Program-made: the position numbers and the translations under genes
From: Paenibacillus sp. FSL H8-0332
GTDB taxonomy: Bacteria > Bacillota > Bacilli > Paenibacillales > Paenibacillaceae
NCBI RefSeq assembly: GCF_037963835.1
Contig: NZ_CP150145.1
Location: forward strand, 6,510,001-6,574,000
Length of the DNA stretch: 64,000 bases
Direction of reading: 5' to 3'
Notes under the pieces: model-generated
The model's input: the letters and a program-made list of their open reading frames with translations, nothing else
Told to the model about the DNA's origin: nothing
Database searches by the model: none
In this document: piece by piece, positions 27,782 to 35,714 of the stretch
Position numbering within the stretch: the first letter of the stretch is position 1
Layout: each line of letters begins with the position of its first letter

Positions 27782-27812
27782 GAAAAAAGAGACCCCTAAA
27801 ATAGGGATCTCT
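27782..27812 (-). terminator. Flagellin gene terminator
   Basis: AGAGATCCCT pairs with AGGGGTCTCT and is followed by TTTTTT on the minus strand. Confidence 0.85.
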
Positions 27813-27830
27813 AATCTTGCTAAGAAAGGA

Positions 27831-29201
27831 TTAACGAAGCAATTGAAGAACGCCTTGTGGCTGTTGGTTAGCCTGAGCCAACATAGCCTGAGCGGCTTGT
27901 GCAAGAATGTTGTTCTTAGTCTGGCTCATCATTTCTTTAGCCATATCAACATCACGTACACGGGATTCAGCAGCAGTCAAGTTCTCGGAAGTAGTTCCCA
28001 AGTTGTTGATAGTGTGTTCCAGACGGTTCTGGAACGCACCCAACTTGGAACGTTCGCCGGAAACTTGTTTGATTGCATCGTCCAATGTTTTGATTGCTTT
28101 CTCTGCACCTGAAGTAGTCAGTACATTGACATCTTTGATTTTGTCATCTTTGTTGCCCAAAGTTTTAGTATCCATTTGGCTAATGTCGATTAACATTGTT
28201 TGATCTTTGTTAGCACCAATGTGAATACTTGCACCTGTTGTAACTACATTAATAGTAGAAGTTGAGGCTGCCGCGCCTTTAACCACAAGTTCTGAAGATC
28301 CAAAAATAACATTTTGTCCAGTTCCTGTCACTGCAGTAGTTACACCTTCTGAGTCAGCAATAGTTGCAGTAGCATCTACGCCGTCTGTTAATGCACCCGC
28401 ACCGATAAGAGCTGTGTCAGCACCGCCAACCGTAAGAGTTTTTCCTGAACCAAACTCAGTTGCTGTAAAGACAAGTTTGTCAGCACCATCAAAGGATGCT
28501 TCAAATCCTGTTGTAGCTTTATCTTTGTTCAAAGCTGTCAGTAATTTAGCCTTAGTGTCTACTCCTGTAGTATCAATCTTGACACCATTAATGGAAATGT
28601 CTTTAGTTGTTGCTCCAAAGGCAGTGTCTACAGCAGCATCAGCTGCATAAGCAGGAGTACCTGCAGCTGTAGCTGCTTTAGTAGCCTCGACTCCAACAGT
28701 AACCGTGTATGCACCCTTTTTAAGACCAGACAATGAAGTGATTTCTACATTTCCAGGAGCACTTGAAGTTCCAGATGCACCCAACGATCCATTCAACAGC
28801 GTCTGAGTATTGAACTCAGTAGTACTGGAAATTCTGTCAATTTCAGAATTCAACTGACCCATTTCCTTCTGAATTTCATTACGGTCGGAACCTGTATTAG
28901 TATCGTTACCTGCTTGTACAGAAAGTTCACGCATACGTTGCAGGATGGAATGTGTTTCATTCAAAGCGCCTTCAGCGGTTTGAATCAAAGAGATACCATC
29001 TTGAGCATTACGGGAAGCCTGATCCAAACCGCGGATTTGGCCGCGCATTTTTTCGGAAATTGCCAGACCAGCTGCATCGTCACCTGCACGGTTAATTCGA
29101 AGACCGGAAGACAGCTTCTCAATATTTTTGTTAGTGTTAGCAGTGTTAGCTGCCAGTTGACGGTGCGTGTTCAAAGCCGCGATATTGTGGTTGATAATCA
29201 T
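27831..29201 (-). CDS. hag: Flagellin
   Basis: 456 residues from ATG at 29201, with AGGGAGG eight bases upstream. Conserved D0/D1 termini: MIINHNIAALNTHRQLAANT, SSGLRINRAGDDAAGLAIS and MAKEMMSQTKNNILAQAAQ. The variable centre (about residues 150-350) is Ala/Thr-rich and longer than in B. subtilis Hag (~304 residues), so the exposed D2/D3 part is enlarged. It has its own sigma-D promoter and terminator, and a leader hairpin that looks like a CsrA site. Confidence 0.97.
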   Translation of the reverse strand: MIINHNIAALNTHRQLAANTANTNKNIEKLSSGLRINRAGDDAAGLAISEKMRGQIRGLDQASRNAQDGISLIQTAEGALNETHSILQRMRELSVQAGNDTNTGSDRNEIQKEMGQLNSEIDRISSTTEFNTQTLLNGSLGASGTSSAPGNVEITSLSGLKKGAYTVTVGVEATKAATAAGTPAYAADAAVDTAFGATTKDISINGVKIDTTGVDTKAKLLTALNKDKATTGFEASFDGADKLVFTATEFGSGKTLTVGGADTALIGAGALTDGVDATATIADSEGVTTAVTGTGQNVIFGSSELVVKGAAASTSTINVVTTGASIHIGANKDQTMLIDISQMDTKTLGNKDDKIKDVNVLTTSGAEKAIKTLDDAIKQVSGERSKLGAFQNRLEHTINNLGTTSENLTAAESRVRDVDMAKEMMSQTKNNILAQAAQAMLAQANQQPQGVLQLLR

Positions 29202-29231
29202 TTTGTATTTCCTCCCTGAAATTGAGTTGTT

Positions 29232-29245
29232 CCACATCCATGTGG
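29232..29245 (-). promoter_or_regulatory. CsrA-binding-type hairpin in the flagellin leader
   Basis: CCACA-TGGA-TGTGG on the minus strand is a perfect 5-bp stem with GGA in the loop, near the CsrA consensus ACARGGAUGU. A second GGA lies in the Shine-Dalgarno sequence (AGGGAGG), the two-site layout known for B. subtilis hag. Confidence 0.7.
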
Positions 29246-29297
29246 TAAACGCTGCCGTTAAGGTCGGCCGCCCCTCCGGATTCAGCGTCTAATATAT

Positions 29298-29324
29298 ATA
29301 TCGACTTGTCCGGTAATTTGTTTA
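29298..29324 (-). promoter_or_regulatory. Sigma-D promoter of the flagellin gene
   Basis: TAAA, exactly 15 bases, then GTCGATAT on the minus strand (consensus TAAA-N15-GCCGATAT); it predicts a leader of about 90 bases. Confidence 0.85.
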
Positions 29325-29349
29325 TAGCTATTTACATGAAATCGCAAAT

Positions 29350-29583
29350 TTATTTTTGTGTGCGTAACCGCTCCATTAGAGCATTAAGATTGCCTGGGGT
29401 TGGCGAAGCAGATTCCTTATTGGCTTCTTTTATTGATAGATACACTTCTTCCCGGAAGATATCGACATGCTTCGGAGCGTTAATGCCTACCTTCACAATA
29501 TCTCCTTCAACACTCAGAATAGTAATCTCAATATTATCTTGTATAATAATCGACTCGCCTTTTTTGCGGGTAAGAACGAGCAT
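29350..29583 (-). CDS. csrA: Carbon storage regulator CsrA
   Basis: 77 residues from ATG at 29583; the upstream extension of the frame is inside fliW. MLVLTRKKGESIIIQDNIEI and KVGINAPKHVDIFREEVYL are diagnostic. CsrA dimers bind GGA hairpins and block flagellin translation. Its start is one base after the fliW stop, so the two are made together. The C-terminal tail (about residues 55-77) is longer than in E. coli CsrA, as is common in Gram-positives. Confidence 0.97.
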   Translation of the reverse strand: MLVLTRKKGESIIIQDNIEITILSVEGDIVKVGINAPKHVDIFREEVYLSIKEANKESASPTPGNLNALMERLRTQK

Positions 29584-29584
29584 A

Positions 29585-30031
29585 TTATTCACCACCCTTT
29601 TCAAAATGATCATGGGGAGCATTCCATAAACTATGTCTTGTTTGATAGTTCGAGTTGTGAAGTACAACCTGCTTCCCTGAACGTGTAATCGGATTTAGTA
29701 CTATAGGGGCAAGTAAATTAACAGTTGAGTGTTCCAACTCTTCTTTGATTGTAACCATACAACGAATATTTACATCCTCTATAATCTCTAATTCTTCCTT
29801 ATCCGCTTGTGGAAGCTCAAATTCATAGGTCGGATAGAAAATAAAAGGGTCACTCAATAAAAACGATACACTAGTATTTTGAAGAGATTGTAAATAGCTG
29901 AACGGTCCGTCTTCTACCGTAATCAATGCAAAATCAATATCTTCTTCAAAACCCGGAACACCTTTAGGAAAATGATATATTTGTTCTTCTGTAATATCCA
30001 GGTTTCCCCAAGTCAATGTTTCTATAATCAT
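29585..30031 (-). CDS. fliW: Flagellar assembly factor FliW
   Basis: 148 residues, family length. FliW binds and inhibits CsrA and is itself titrated by unassembled flagellin, giving a feedback loop. Motifs: FPKGVPGFEEDIDFALI and the central FLLSDPFIFYPTYEFELP. Preceded by AAGGAG and by an intrinsic terminator only ~35 bases upstream. Confidence 0.95.
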   Translation of the reverse strand: MIIETLTWGNLDITEEQIYHFPKGVPGFEEDIDFALITVEDGPFSYLQSLQNTSVSFLLSDPFIFYPTYEFELPQADKEELEIIEDVNIRCMVTIKEELEHSTVNLLAPIVLNPITRSGKQVVLHNSNYQTRHSLWNAPHDHFEKGGE

Positions 30032-30065
30032 TCTACGAACACTCCTTATTCATAAATAGTCTAAT

Positions 30066-30110
30066 AAAAAAGCCATAGATATTTGGTTATATCAACCGAA
30101 TCTATAGCTT
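30066..30110 (-). terminator. Internal terminator between the DUF6470 gene and fliW
   Basis: AGCTATAGAT pairs with ATCTATGGCT (one wobble), with inner TCGGTT/AACCAA pairing, followed by TTTTTTATTA on the minus strand. No promoter is visible between it and fliW. Confidence 0.75.
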
Positions 30111-30120
30111 GTAACAATAT

Positions 30121-30684
30121 TTACATTTGAATATCTATCTCCGGCGGTACAAAGCTTATGGATGGTCTCTGTCTTAGATAAATATCTAACTTAGATGGTG
30201 TAAAGTTAATTTGAGGATCATGAGCCTCTGCTTGAATACTCACCTCAGATTTACGATATTCAATTTCAGGAGGAACTAACTCGACATTTATATGCACGTT
30301 ATCAACCGATGCAGGTCCACGAATCTCCGGATAGGACACCGGCTGCCAATCTTCACCGTAAACCTCTGCTATACTATTTCCCGGTTTATGAAAATTAGCC
30401 ACGCGTTCCCCTTGCTCCATTCGTTTGGCAATGCCTTGAAGCCATAGCTGCTCAATACCTGAATAGATACGCTGATTCATCTCGCGGTACGTTCCACCTG
30501 TATATGCGGCTCTGGCCTGAGTCTGATCAATCGTCATTTCAGCAGGAGACTGACGAATTTCTAATTGCCCAGGAGTTGTATTTATTTGCAGATCCGCTTT
30601 AGGCTGGACTATTGATAGGCTCCCGGAAGTGGTTTCCATTCCAATTAATGCATTGGTTTGCCGTATTTGAACTGCGGGTATCAT
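30121..30684 (-). CDS. DUF6470 family flagellar-region protein (YviE-like)
   Basis: 187 residues. It has a characteristic alternating pattern, PAVQIRQTNALIGM, PKADLQINTTPGQLEIRQSP and VPPEIEYRKSEVSIQAEA, i.e. repeated short beta strands in both halves around a helical centre. It sits where yviE lies in B. subtilis, between flgL and fliW. Function unknown. Starts 14 bp after flgL. Confidence 0.8.
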   Translation of the reverse strand: MIPAVQIRQTNALIGMETTSGSLSIVQPKADLQINTTPGQLEIRQSPAEMTIDQTQARAAYTGGTYREMNQRIYSGIEQLWLQGIAKRMEQGERVANFHKPGNSIAEVYGEDWQPVSYPEIRGPASVDNVHINVELVPPEIEYRKSEVSIQAEAHDPQINFTPSKLDIYLRQRPSISFVPPEIDIQM

Positions 30685-30698
30685 CTAGAAGCTTCCCC

Positions 30699-31619
30699 CT
30701 ATCTTATGAAGTCAACCAGGGTAGCCTGAATAATTTTGGAACCTACAGACAGAGAAGCATTGTAAATGTTCTCCTGGATCTTGGAATTCATTAACAACTC
30801 GGCATAATCACCATCTTCAGTCTTGGACTGCAGGTCTGTTAAATTCACTTCCATATCACTTAGTCTGTTCTTCATTAATTCTATCCGGTTAGCTTTGGCT
30901 CCTACTTCAGCCTGGACTGTTAATATCTTATTGATTCTACTATCAAGATTACCTAGTTGAGTAGATACCTCCGACGTATCTCCATCAGCCAATGCAGTTG
31001 TAATTTTATCGATGACTGCGAATATATTATCTTCTTCATTTCCGCCAAATACATCACTACCTGTAATGTTAATTGGAAGCTGAACACTGTCACCTACAGA
31101 ATAATTCAATAGTCCTTTATCTGTAACAATAGAAGCTGCACCAGATGTGTCAGGAGTTCCATCTGCTCCTGTAGCAAACTTATAGGGTTGAACATCATAT
31201 TGCTGTCCATTAAAGATGTATTTCCCCTTGAACTGGCTATTGGAAATATCAATAAGCTGTTCCTTAAGCTGTTTCACCTCTGCATTAATACTATCAAGAG
31301 CCTCTTGAGGATTAGATCCACTAGCTCCTTTTACAGAGAGTTCACGAAGTCGTTGGATCACATCTCCCGTCTGAGTCAATACAGTATCATTAAATTCCAG
31401 CCAAGATGTAGCGTCATCTACATTCTCCTGATATTGCTCATTAGCTGACAAGTCCGCGCGGTATCGAAGAGAATAAGTAATACCTACCGGATCATCGGAA
31501 GGCTTGTTAATTTTACGTCCAGTTGCTAACTGCAGTTGTGTATCGTTCATCGTACGGGCGTTGCGGTTAAGGTTAAGCAGAAGCTGTGAATTCATCATAT
31601 TAGAGGTTACACGTAACAT
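30699..31619 (-). CDS. flgL: Flagellar hook-filament junction protein FlgL
   Basis: 306 residues. Flagellin-like N-terminus MLRVTSNMMNSQLLLNLNRN and TGRKINKPSDDPVGITYSLR; C-terminal helix NIYNASLSVGSKIIQATLV. It joins FlgK to the filament. Eighteen bp after flgK. Confidence 0.95.
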   Translation of the reverse strand: MLRVTSNMMNSQLLLNLNRNARTMNDTQLQLATGRKINKPSDDPVGITYSLRYRADLSANEQYQENVDDATSWLEFNDTVLTQTGDVIQRLRELSVKGASGSNPQEALDSINAEVKQLKEQLIDISNSQFKGKYIFNGQQYDVQPYKFATGADGTPDTSGAASIVTDKGLLNYSVGDSVQLPINITGSDVFGGNEEDNIFAVIDKITTALADGDTSEVSTQLGNLDSRINKILTVQAEVGAKANRIELMKNRLSDMEVNLTDLQSKTEDGDYAELLMNSKIQENIYNASLSVGSKIIQATLVDFIR

Positions 31620-31637
31620 CGCTTAAATCCCCCTTTC

Positions 31638-33239
31638 TTATCTGCCTACGGTGCCGGTAGAGTTAATTAATTTATCGAGCATTTCATCATAAGTCGTCAT
31701 AAAACGCGCAGCAGCGCTATAAGCATGCTGGAATACCAGCATGTTCGACATTTCTTCATCCAGCGAGACACCGCTGACTGACTGACGGCGCGCATTTACC
31801 TGTTCTACAAGATAATTGGAGTTCTCTGTCTGGCGGGTCGCTTCTTGGGATTGAACTCCCAGTTGTCCAACCATCGATTTATAAAAGGAATTTGCAGTTG
31901 CCTTAATTCCGGTAGTAGGCGATGTGAACGAGCCAGATTGTTGGGTGGCTAGAAGCAGGGCAAGCGTATTGTTCCCTTTGACAACTGCTTCAGAGGTGCC
32001 CGTTCCAGTAGTTCGAAGCGAGGTAGCTAAAAGATTAGTATCGGCAGCAATAACAGAATTAAAGCTAATGTTACCTGCTGTAAATACATTTCCGTCACCA
32101 GAGATTGTGAACAGCGGTTTCCCAGGATTGAGTGTGCCATCCATGGTATATCCGAGCTGATGAAGACCGTTCAGCCCTTTCACAGTTGTCTTCACATCAG
32201 CGCTTAAAGTAATACCTTTAGGGAAAGGTGTACCGGCTGCGATTGTGGTCGTAGTCCCACCTGCTTGGGGAATTATAACATCGGTAGTTAATACCGTACC
32301 TTCAGGAAGGATAGATCCTTTGGGGAGAGTAATCTCCATATCACCGTTAGCAATAGTATTCGCAATATTATCAAGCTGCTTCTTATAATCCGCAACATAC
32401 TTCTGACTGGAAGAGATCATACCATGTACTTCGCCAGTCTTGAGATCGCCCGAAGCAAAAGCAGTGTTAAGGAATGCACTGTCCACAGTCGCAGAGACAA
32501 CGGGTCCTTGTACAAGCTGTTGGCTGCCAAGCGAAATGTTATAGCCGTATTCGGTATCTACCACACTGACATTGGCAATCTTGGAGAGCTTGTCCGTCAA
32601 CAGGTCACGTTGATCCCGCAGGTCGTTTGCTTTGTCGCCCATGCTCTCAATTTTGAAAATAGATGAGTTCAAGTCGGCAATGGAAGTTAAATATCCCTGT
32701 ATCTCAGTACCCTTGACTGCCACATTGGAGGCCAAATCCGTATCAAGGTTACTAAGCTGTCTACTCATATAATTAAGTGCATCGGTCATAGCCTGAGCAG
32801 TCTGAACCACAATCTTACGGGAAGTGCTGTCTTCCGGGTTCTTACTGAGATCCGACCAGGATTTCCAGAAGTTATCGAGCACTGTACTTATACCTGTATC
32901 TGATGGTTCTTTAAAGATCGACTCCAGCTTATCCAGTGTATCTGATTGGATCGTCCAGCTCCCCAAGGCTGAATTCTCGCCCCGGTATTGGGTATCCAGA
33001 AAAGTCTCACGAATCCGGTCAATAGAGCCAAACTCAACCCCTGTACCCAACTGTCCAGGAACTGTAGACTTATTAAGTCCATAGGCTTCAATAGGGATTG
33101 AAGCTGTCATATTCACCCGCTGGCGGGTGTACCCTTCCGTATTGGCGTTGGCAATGTTGTGGCCGGTGGTATTGAGCGCAGCCGTCTGGGTAAACAGGCT
33201 TCGTCTTGCGGTCTCGATGGAGTGGAATGTGGATGTCAT
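31638..33239 (-). CDS. flgK: Flagellar hook-associated protein FlgK
   Basis: 533 residues. The N-terminus TFHSIETARRSLFTQTAALN and TGHNIANANTEGYTRQRV and the C-terminus VSLDEEMSNMLVFQHAYSAA are diagnostic of FlgK (HAP1), the first hook-filament junction protein. It follows flgN after 57 bp. Confidence 0.96.
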   Translation of the reverse strand: MTSTFHSIETARRSLFTQTAALNTTGHNIANANTEGYTRQRVNMTASIPIEAYGLNKSTVPGQLGTGVEFGSIDRIRETFLDTQYRGENSALGSWTIQSDTLDKLESIFKEPSDTGISTVLDNFWKSWSDLSKNPEDSTSRKIVVQTAQAMTDALNYMSRQLSNLDTDLASNVAVKGTEIQGYLTSIADLNSSIFKIESMGDKANDLRDQRDLLTDKLSKIANVSVVDTEYGYNISLGSQQLVQGPVVSATVDSAFLNTAFASGDLKTGEVHGMISSSQKYVADYKKQLDNIANTIANGDMEITLPKGSILPEGTVLTTDVIIPQAGGTTTTIAAGTPFPKGITLSADVKTTVKGLNGLHQLGYTMDGTLNPGKPLFTISGDGNVFTAGNISFNSVIAADTNLLATSLRTTGTGTSEAVVKGNNTLALLLATQQSGSFTSPTTGIKATANSFYKSMVGQLGVQSQEATRQTENSNYLVEQVNARRQSVSGVSLDEEMSNMLVFQHAYSAAARFMTTYDEMLDKLINSTGTVGR

Positions 33240-33296
33240 GCTACTTGTTCCTCCCTTGTGATTGCTGCGGTGAACGGGGCTGAGCGGATAAGCGGG

Positions 33297-33797
33297 TTAT
33301 CCACGGGCATCAAAAAGCCCCGGCCGAGTCACACTGCTGCCCTTGTCGGACGGATGATGGTATGTCATTTCCTGATTTGGTCTTCCGACAAGCAAATCCA
33401 GGGAATAATCTATAAAGGTAAGCGACTGCTCAATCAGCTTCTGGTTCAGCTCATTGGCCTTTTTTAATTGCTGCAATGTGCCGGAAAGCTTCTGCTGAAT
33501 ATGCAGCAGGCGCGATTTGTCATCGGGATCGAATACAAGGCGGGACAGCTCGGTAAGATTCAGATTCAGATTGGAACGGATTCCAACCCCCTGCAAAAAC
33601 TCGAATGCCGCTTCTGCACGCCGTTCTTCCAGCTGTCCAATCACCTTCATCAGCTTGGACTCGCGGTTCAGGATGTCAATGAGACCCTCTACCTTGTTGT
33701 CCATAATGGTCTGTTTCTTGACTGCGGCCAGATCCAGCATCTGCACATGCGCCTCGTCCAGCCGCTCAAGCAATTCTAATAATGTTGTAAGTGCCAT
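33297..33797 (-). CDS. flgN: Flagellar chaperone FlgN (YvyG-like)
   Basis: 166 residues from ATG at 33797 (AGGTGA upstream); a GTG four codons earlier abuts the flgM stop. All-helical protein with LLELLERLDEAHVQMLDLA and QKLIEQSLTFIDYSLDLLVG, typical of FlgN, the chaperone of FlgK and FlgL, which are encoded next. Confidence 0.9.
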   Translation of the reverse strand: MALTTLLELLERLDEAHVQMLDLAAVKKQTIMDNKVEGLIDILNRESKLMKVIGQLEERRAEAAFEFLQGVGIRSNLNLNLTELSRLVFDPDDKSRLLHIQQKLSGTLQQLKKANELNQKLIEQSLTFIDYSLDLLVGRPNQEMTYHHPSDKGSSVTRPGLFDARG

Positions 33798-33809
33798 GGG
33801 TGTGTTCAC

Positions 33810-34097
33810 CTAATTCTCGGAGGATTGCTTAAAGTAGGGGGCGAGTGTCTCAGCGAGCTTGGCTGCGTCAACCTGGTAGGTACCTGCGGATACTTGCTGT
33901 TTCAGGCTCTCGATCTTATTCGCACGTTCAGTGTCAATCTTGCCGCTCTTCTGTGCCTGGAGCAGCTTAATGGCCTCATCCGAAATCGATACCTCATCCT
34001 TGCGTGTACTCTTCTTCATCTGTTCCTGCCTTTGCGATTCCGTACTTCGTTGGTATGGATTAATCGCATTAATTCGTCCGGCATCGTTAATTTTCAT
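33810..34097 (-). CDS. flgM: Anti-sigma-D factor FlgM
   Basis: 95 residues. FlgM holds sigma-D inactive until it is secreted through the finished hook. N-terminus MKINDAGRINAINPYQR and the C-terminal sigma-binding part ARKDEVSISDEAIKL-like (here RKDEVSISDEAIKLLQAQ) fit the family. AAGGAAGGTG lies close before the ATG. Directly upstream are an intrinsic terminator and a sigma-D promoter that share sequence. Confidence 0.93.
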   Translation of the reverse strand: MKINDAGRINAINPYQRSTESQRQEQMKKSTRKDEVSISDEAIKLLQAQKSGKIDTERANKIESLKQQVSAGTYQVDAAKLAETLAPYFKQSSEN

Positions 34098-34119
34098 AAC
34101 TTCACCTTCCTTCTGTAAT

Positions 34120-34153
34120 AAAAAAGCCGATAATCTTTACTAAGTTTATCGGC
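34120..34153 (-). terminator. Terminator just upstream of flgM
   Basis: GCCGATAA and TTATCGGC arms with inner CTT/AAG pairing, followed by TTTTTTATTA on the minus strand, about 20 bases before the flgM ribosome site. Confidence 0.8.
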
Positions 34154-34173
34154 CCCTGTTGAAACATTCTTTA
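34146..34173 (-). promoter_or_regulatory. Sigma-D promoter of flgM overlapping the terminator
   Basis: TAAA (34170-34173), 16 bases, GCCGATAA (34146-34153) on the minus strand. The -10 element is also the first arm of the terminator hairpin, so a transcript from this promoter should lack that arm. Confidence 0.65.
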
Positions 34174-34202
34174 TAGCTGCAAGCGTTTTTTTGCAGAATT
34201 GT

Positions 34203-34610
34203 TTAGTTGCGGAACTTGTCCACCGCGCGGTAAGCACCATCTGGAGCCTTCTTGGGAGCCTTTGAGTCTGCACTATCCTTGGCCGCATTGGCCAGGTCTT
34301 TGGTCAGACGGCTGCGGCAGCTATCGCACATATGCCCTTCACGGATCAGGGTTCCGCATACCTCGCAAGGGTACATCATATTGGGCGCATTGGCTATGGA
34401 AATCCGGCCCTCCCGGATAAAACGCGTGATTTCCTTAATGGAAATATCGGTGGCATCGGACAGTTCCTGTATGTTGGTGCCTCTATTTTTGCGTAAATAA
34501 TCTACACAGATTTCATACTCATGCTCTAACTCCTTGATGCAGGGCTGGCACAGGCTCATCAGGTTCTTGACATATAACCGGCCGCATCTCGGACAATTGT
34601 CTACATTCAT
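34203..34610 (-). CDS. yvyF: YvyF-like flagellar-region zinc protein (TIGR03826 type)
   Basis: 135 residues. Two pairs of CxxC motifs at each end (CPRCG...CQPC near the N-terminus and CEVCG...CDSC near residue 90) suggest zinc binding, with a helix-turn-helix-like centre IQELSDATDISIKEITRFI. Position between comFC and flgM matches yvyF. A regulatory role is suggested by the fold; function is unproven. Confidence 0.85.
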   Translation of the reverse strand: MNVDNCPRCGRLYVKNLMSLCQPCIKELEHEYEICVDYLRKNRGTNIQELSDATDISIKEITRFIREGRISIANAPNMMYPCEVCGTLIREGHMCDSCRSRLTKDLANAAKDSADSKAPKKAPDGAYRAVDKFRN

Positions 34611-34702
34611 TTCTACCGCGGCTCCCTTCTATCATTCTGCACAACTCATGAATCGCTTATGCTACTAAGATTACATGATCGCCGAAGATCCGTCTATGTT
34701 TA

Positions 34703-34729
34703 GTATCGGTCAGGGAAGCGGTTTTATTG
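34703..34729 (-). promoter_or_regulatory. Weak sigma-D-like site before yvyF
   Basis: CAAT, 15 bases, ACCGATAC on the minus strand. The -10 is good but the -35 matches only half of TAAA. Confidence 0.3.
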
Positions 34730-34751
34730 AATTCCGGAGCGGCGGCAGCTG

Positions 34752-35639
34752 CTAGGAACGCGCCCAGGTCAGAGAGTAGATCTCAGCAGAGCAATTCTGA
34801 CTGCGGCAGAGCTGCTGAAGCGCTTCGGCGCAGGCACGAATCGTACTCCCCGTAGTGTAGATATCATCGACAATAATGATTCGCAGGGGGCGCTGTTCAA
34901 GCTGATGCGACGCACGGGAATGCAGGTGTTCATTCAGACTTTGCAGAACCGCCGAATCTGTATTTCCGGCAAAAGCATGCTTCATATCGGCCAGACGCTC
35001 GCTTCTGCTTTTGAAGCTCTGCTTGGCCGTGTGATGCGTGCGGACCAGCAGCGGAAGCTGAGGGACTCCTCTTCGCAGGGATACTACTTCAGCCAGCCGC
35101 TCTGCCTGATTGAAGCCCCGCTCGGACAGACGGACAGCGCTCACAGGTACAGGGACTAGCAGGTCGGCTTGCCATAGGTTAGAACCCACACGCACACGAA
35201 GCTTTGATTGGAATACCGGGAATGGTTTGTTGAAAAAATCACCTTGTTGCGCTCCATTTAATTGTTGATTACTTTGTTCTTGTTGCAGCAGCGCGTATGC
35301 CCTGTCCAGCATCAGACCGAGCAGGGGGGCGAGCCGCTCATTCCCACGGTATTTATACTGACCTAATACTTCCCGCATTTCACTGGTGTAAGCTACTGCA
35401 CTCCGGTTGCACCGGATCGGTAAGGGCCCATGGCTGCGGCTGCAATCGGGGCAACCCACATGACGCCCGCAGATCTGGCACCGGGGAACGCGAATCCATG
35501 GAATGCCGCTCTGGCAGTGTACGCAGATTCCGGGCCATTCAGGAGAAGGACGGCCTCTGCGGCCGCAAAACAGACATTCCGGCTGCGAAGGCGCAATTAG
35601 GGAGCGGGCTTGCTTCATCCAAGACGTCAGGGAACGCAT
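34752..35639 (-). CDS. comFC: ComFC-like phosphoribosyltransferase-fold competence protein
   Basis: 295 residues. N-terminal zinc cluster with paired cysteines (CLFCG, CVHC, CQICG, CPDC) and a C-terminal PRPP-binding loop IIIVDDIYTTGSTIRACA. ComFC acts in DNA uptake during transformation together with ComFA. It is longer than B. subtilis ComFC (~240) because of a Gln-rich insertion around LLQQEQSNQQLNGAQQGD. ATG at 35639 with GAAGGAGGG upstream. No comFB lies between it and comFA. Confidence 0.92.
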   Translation of the reverse strand: MRSLTSWMKQARSLIAPSQPECLFCGRRGRPSPEWPGICVHCQSGIPWIRVPRCQICGRHVGCPDCSRSHGPLPIRCNRSAVAYTSEMREVLGQYKYRGNERLAPLLGLMLDRAYALLQQEQSNQQLNGAQQGDFFNKPFPVFQSKLRVRVGSNLWQADLLVPVPVSAVRLSERGFNQAERLAEVVSLRRGVPQLPLLVRTHHTAKQSFKSRSERLADMKHAFAGNTDSAVLQSLNEHLHSRASHQLEQRPLRIIIVDDIYTTGSTIRACAEALQQLCRSQNCSAEIYSLTWARS

Positions 35640-35714
35640 TCTTAACCCTCCTTCGAAATGAGGTGTATGGAGTTTAAAAGTACAGAGTGTCTAGAATTCA
35701 AAATTAGGAGACTG

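Noticed and set aside
30089..30116. Sigma-D promoter before fliW (GTTGATAT)
   Set aside because: The -10 matches partly, but no TAAA-like -35 is found at 14-16 bases.
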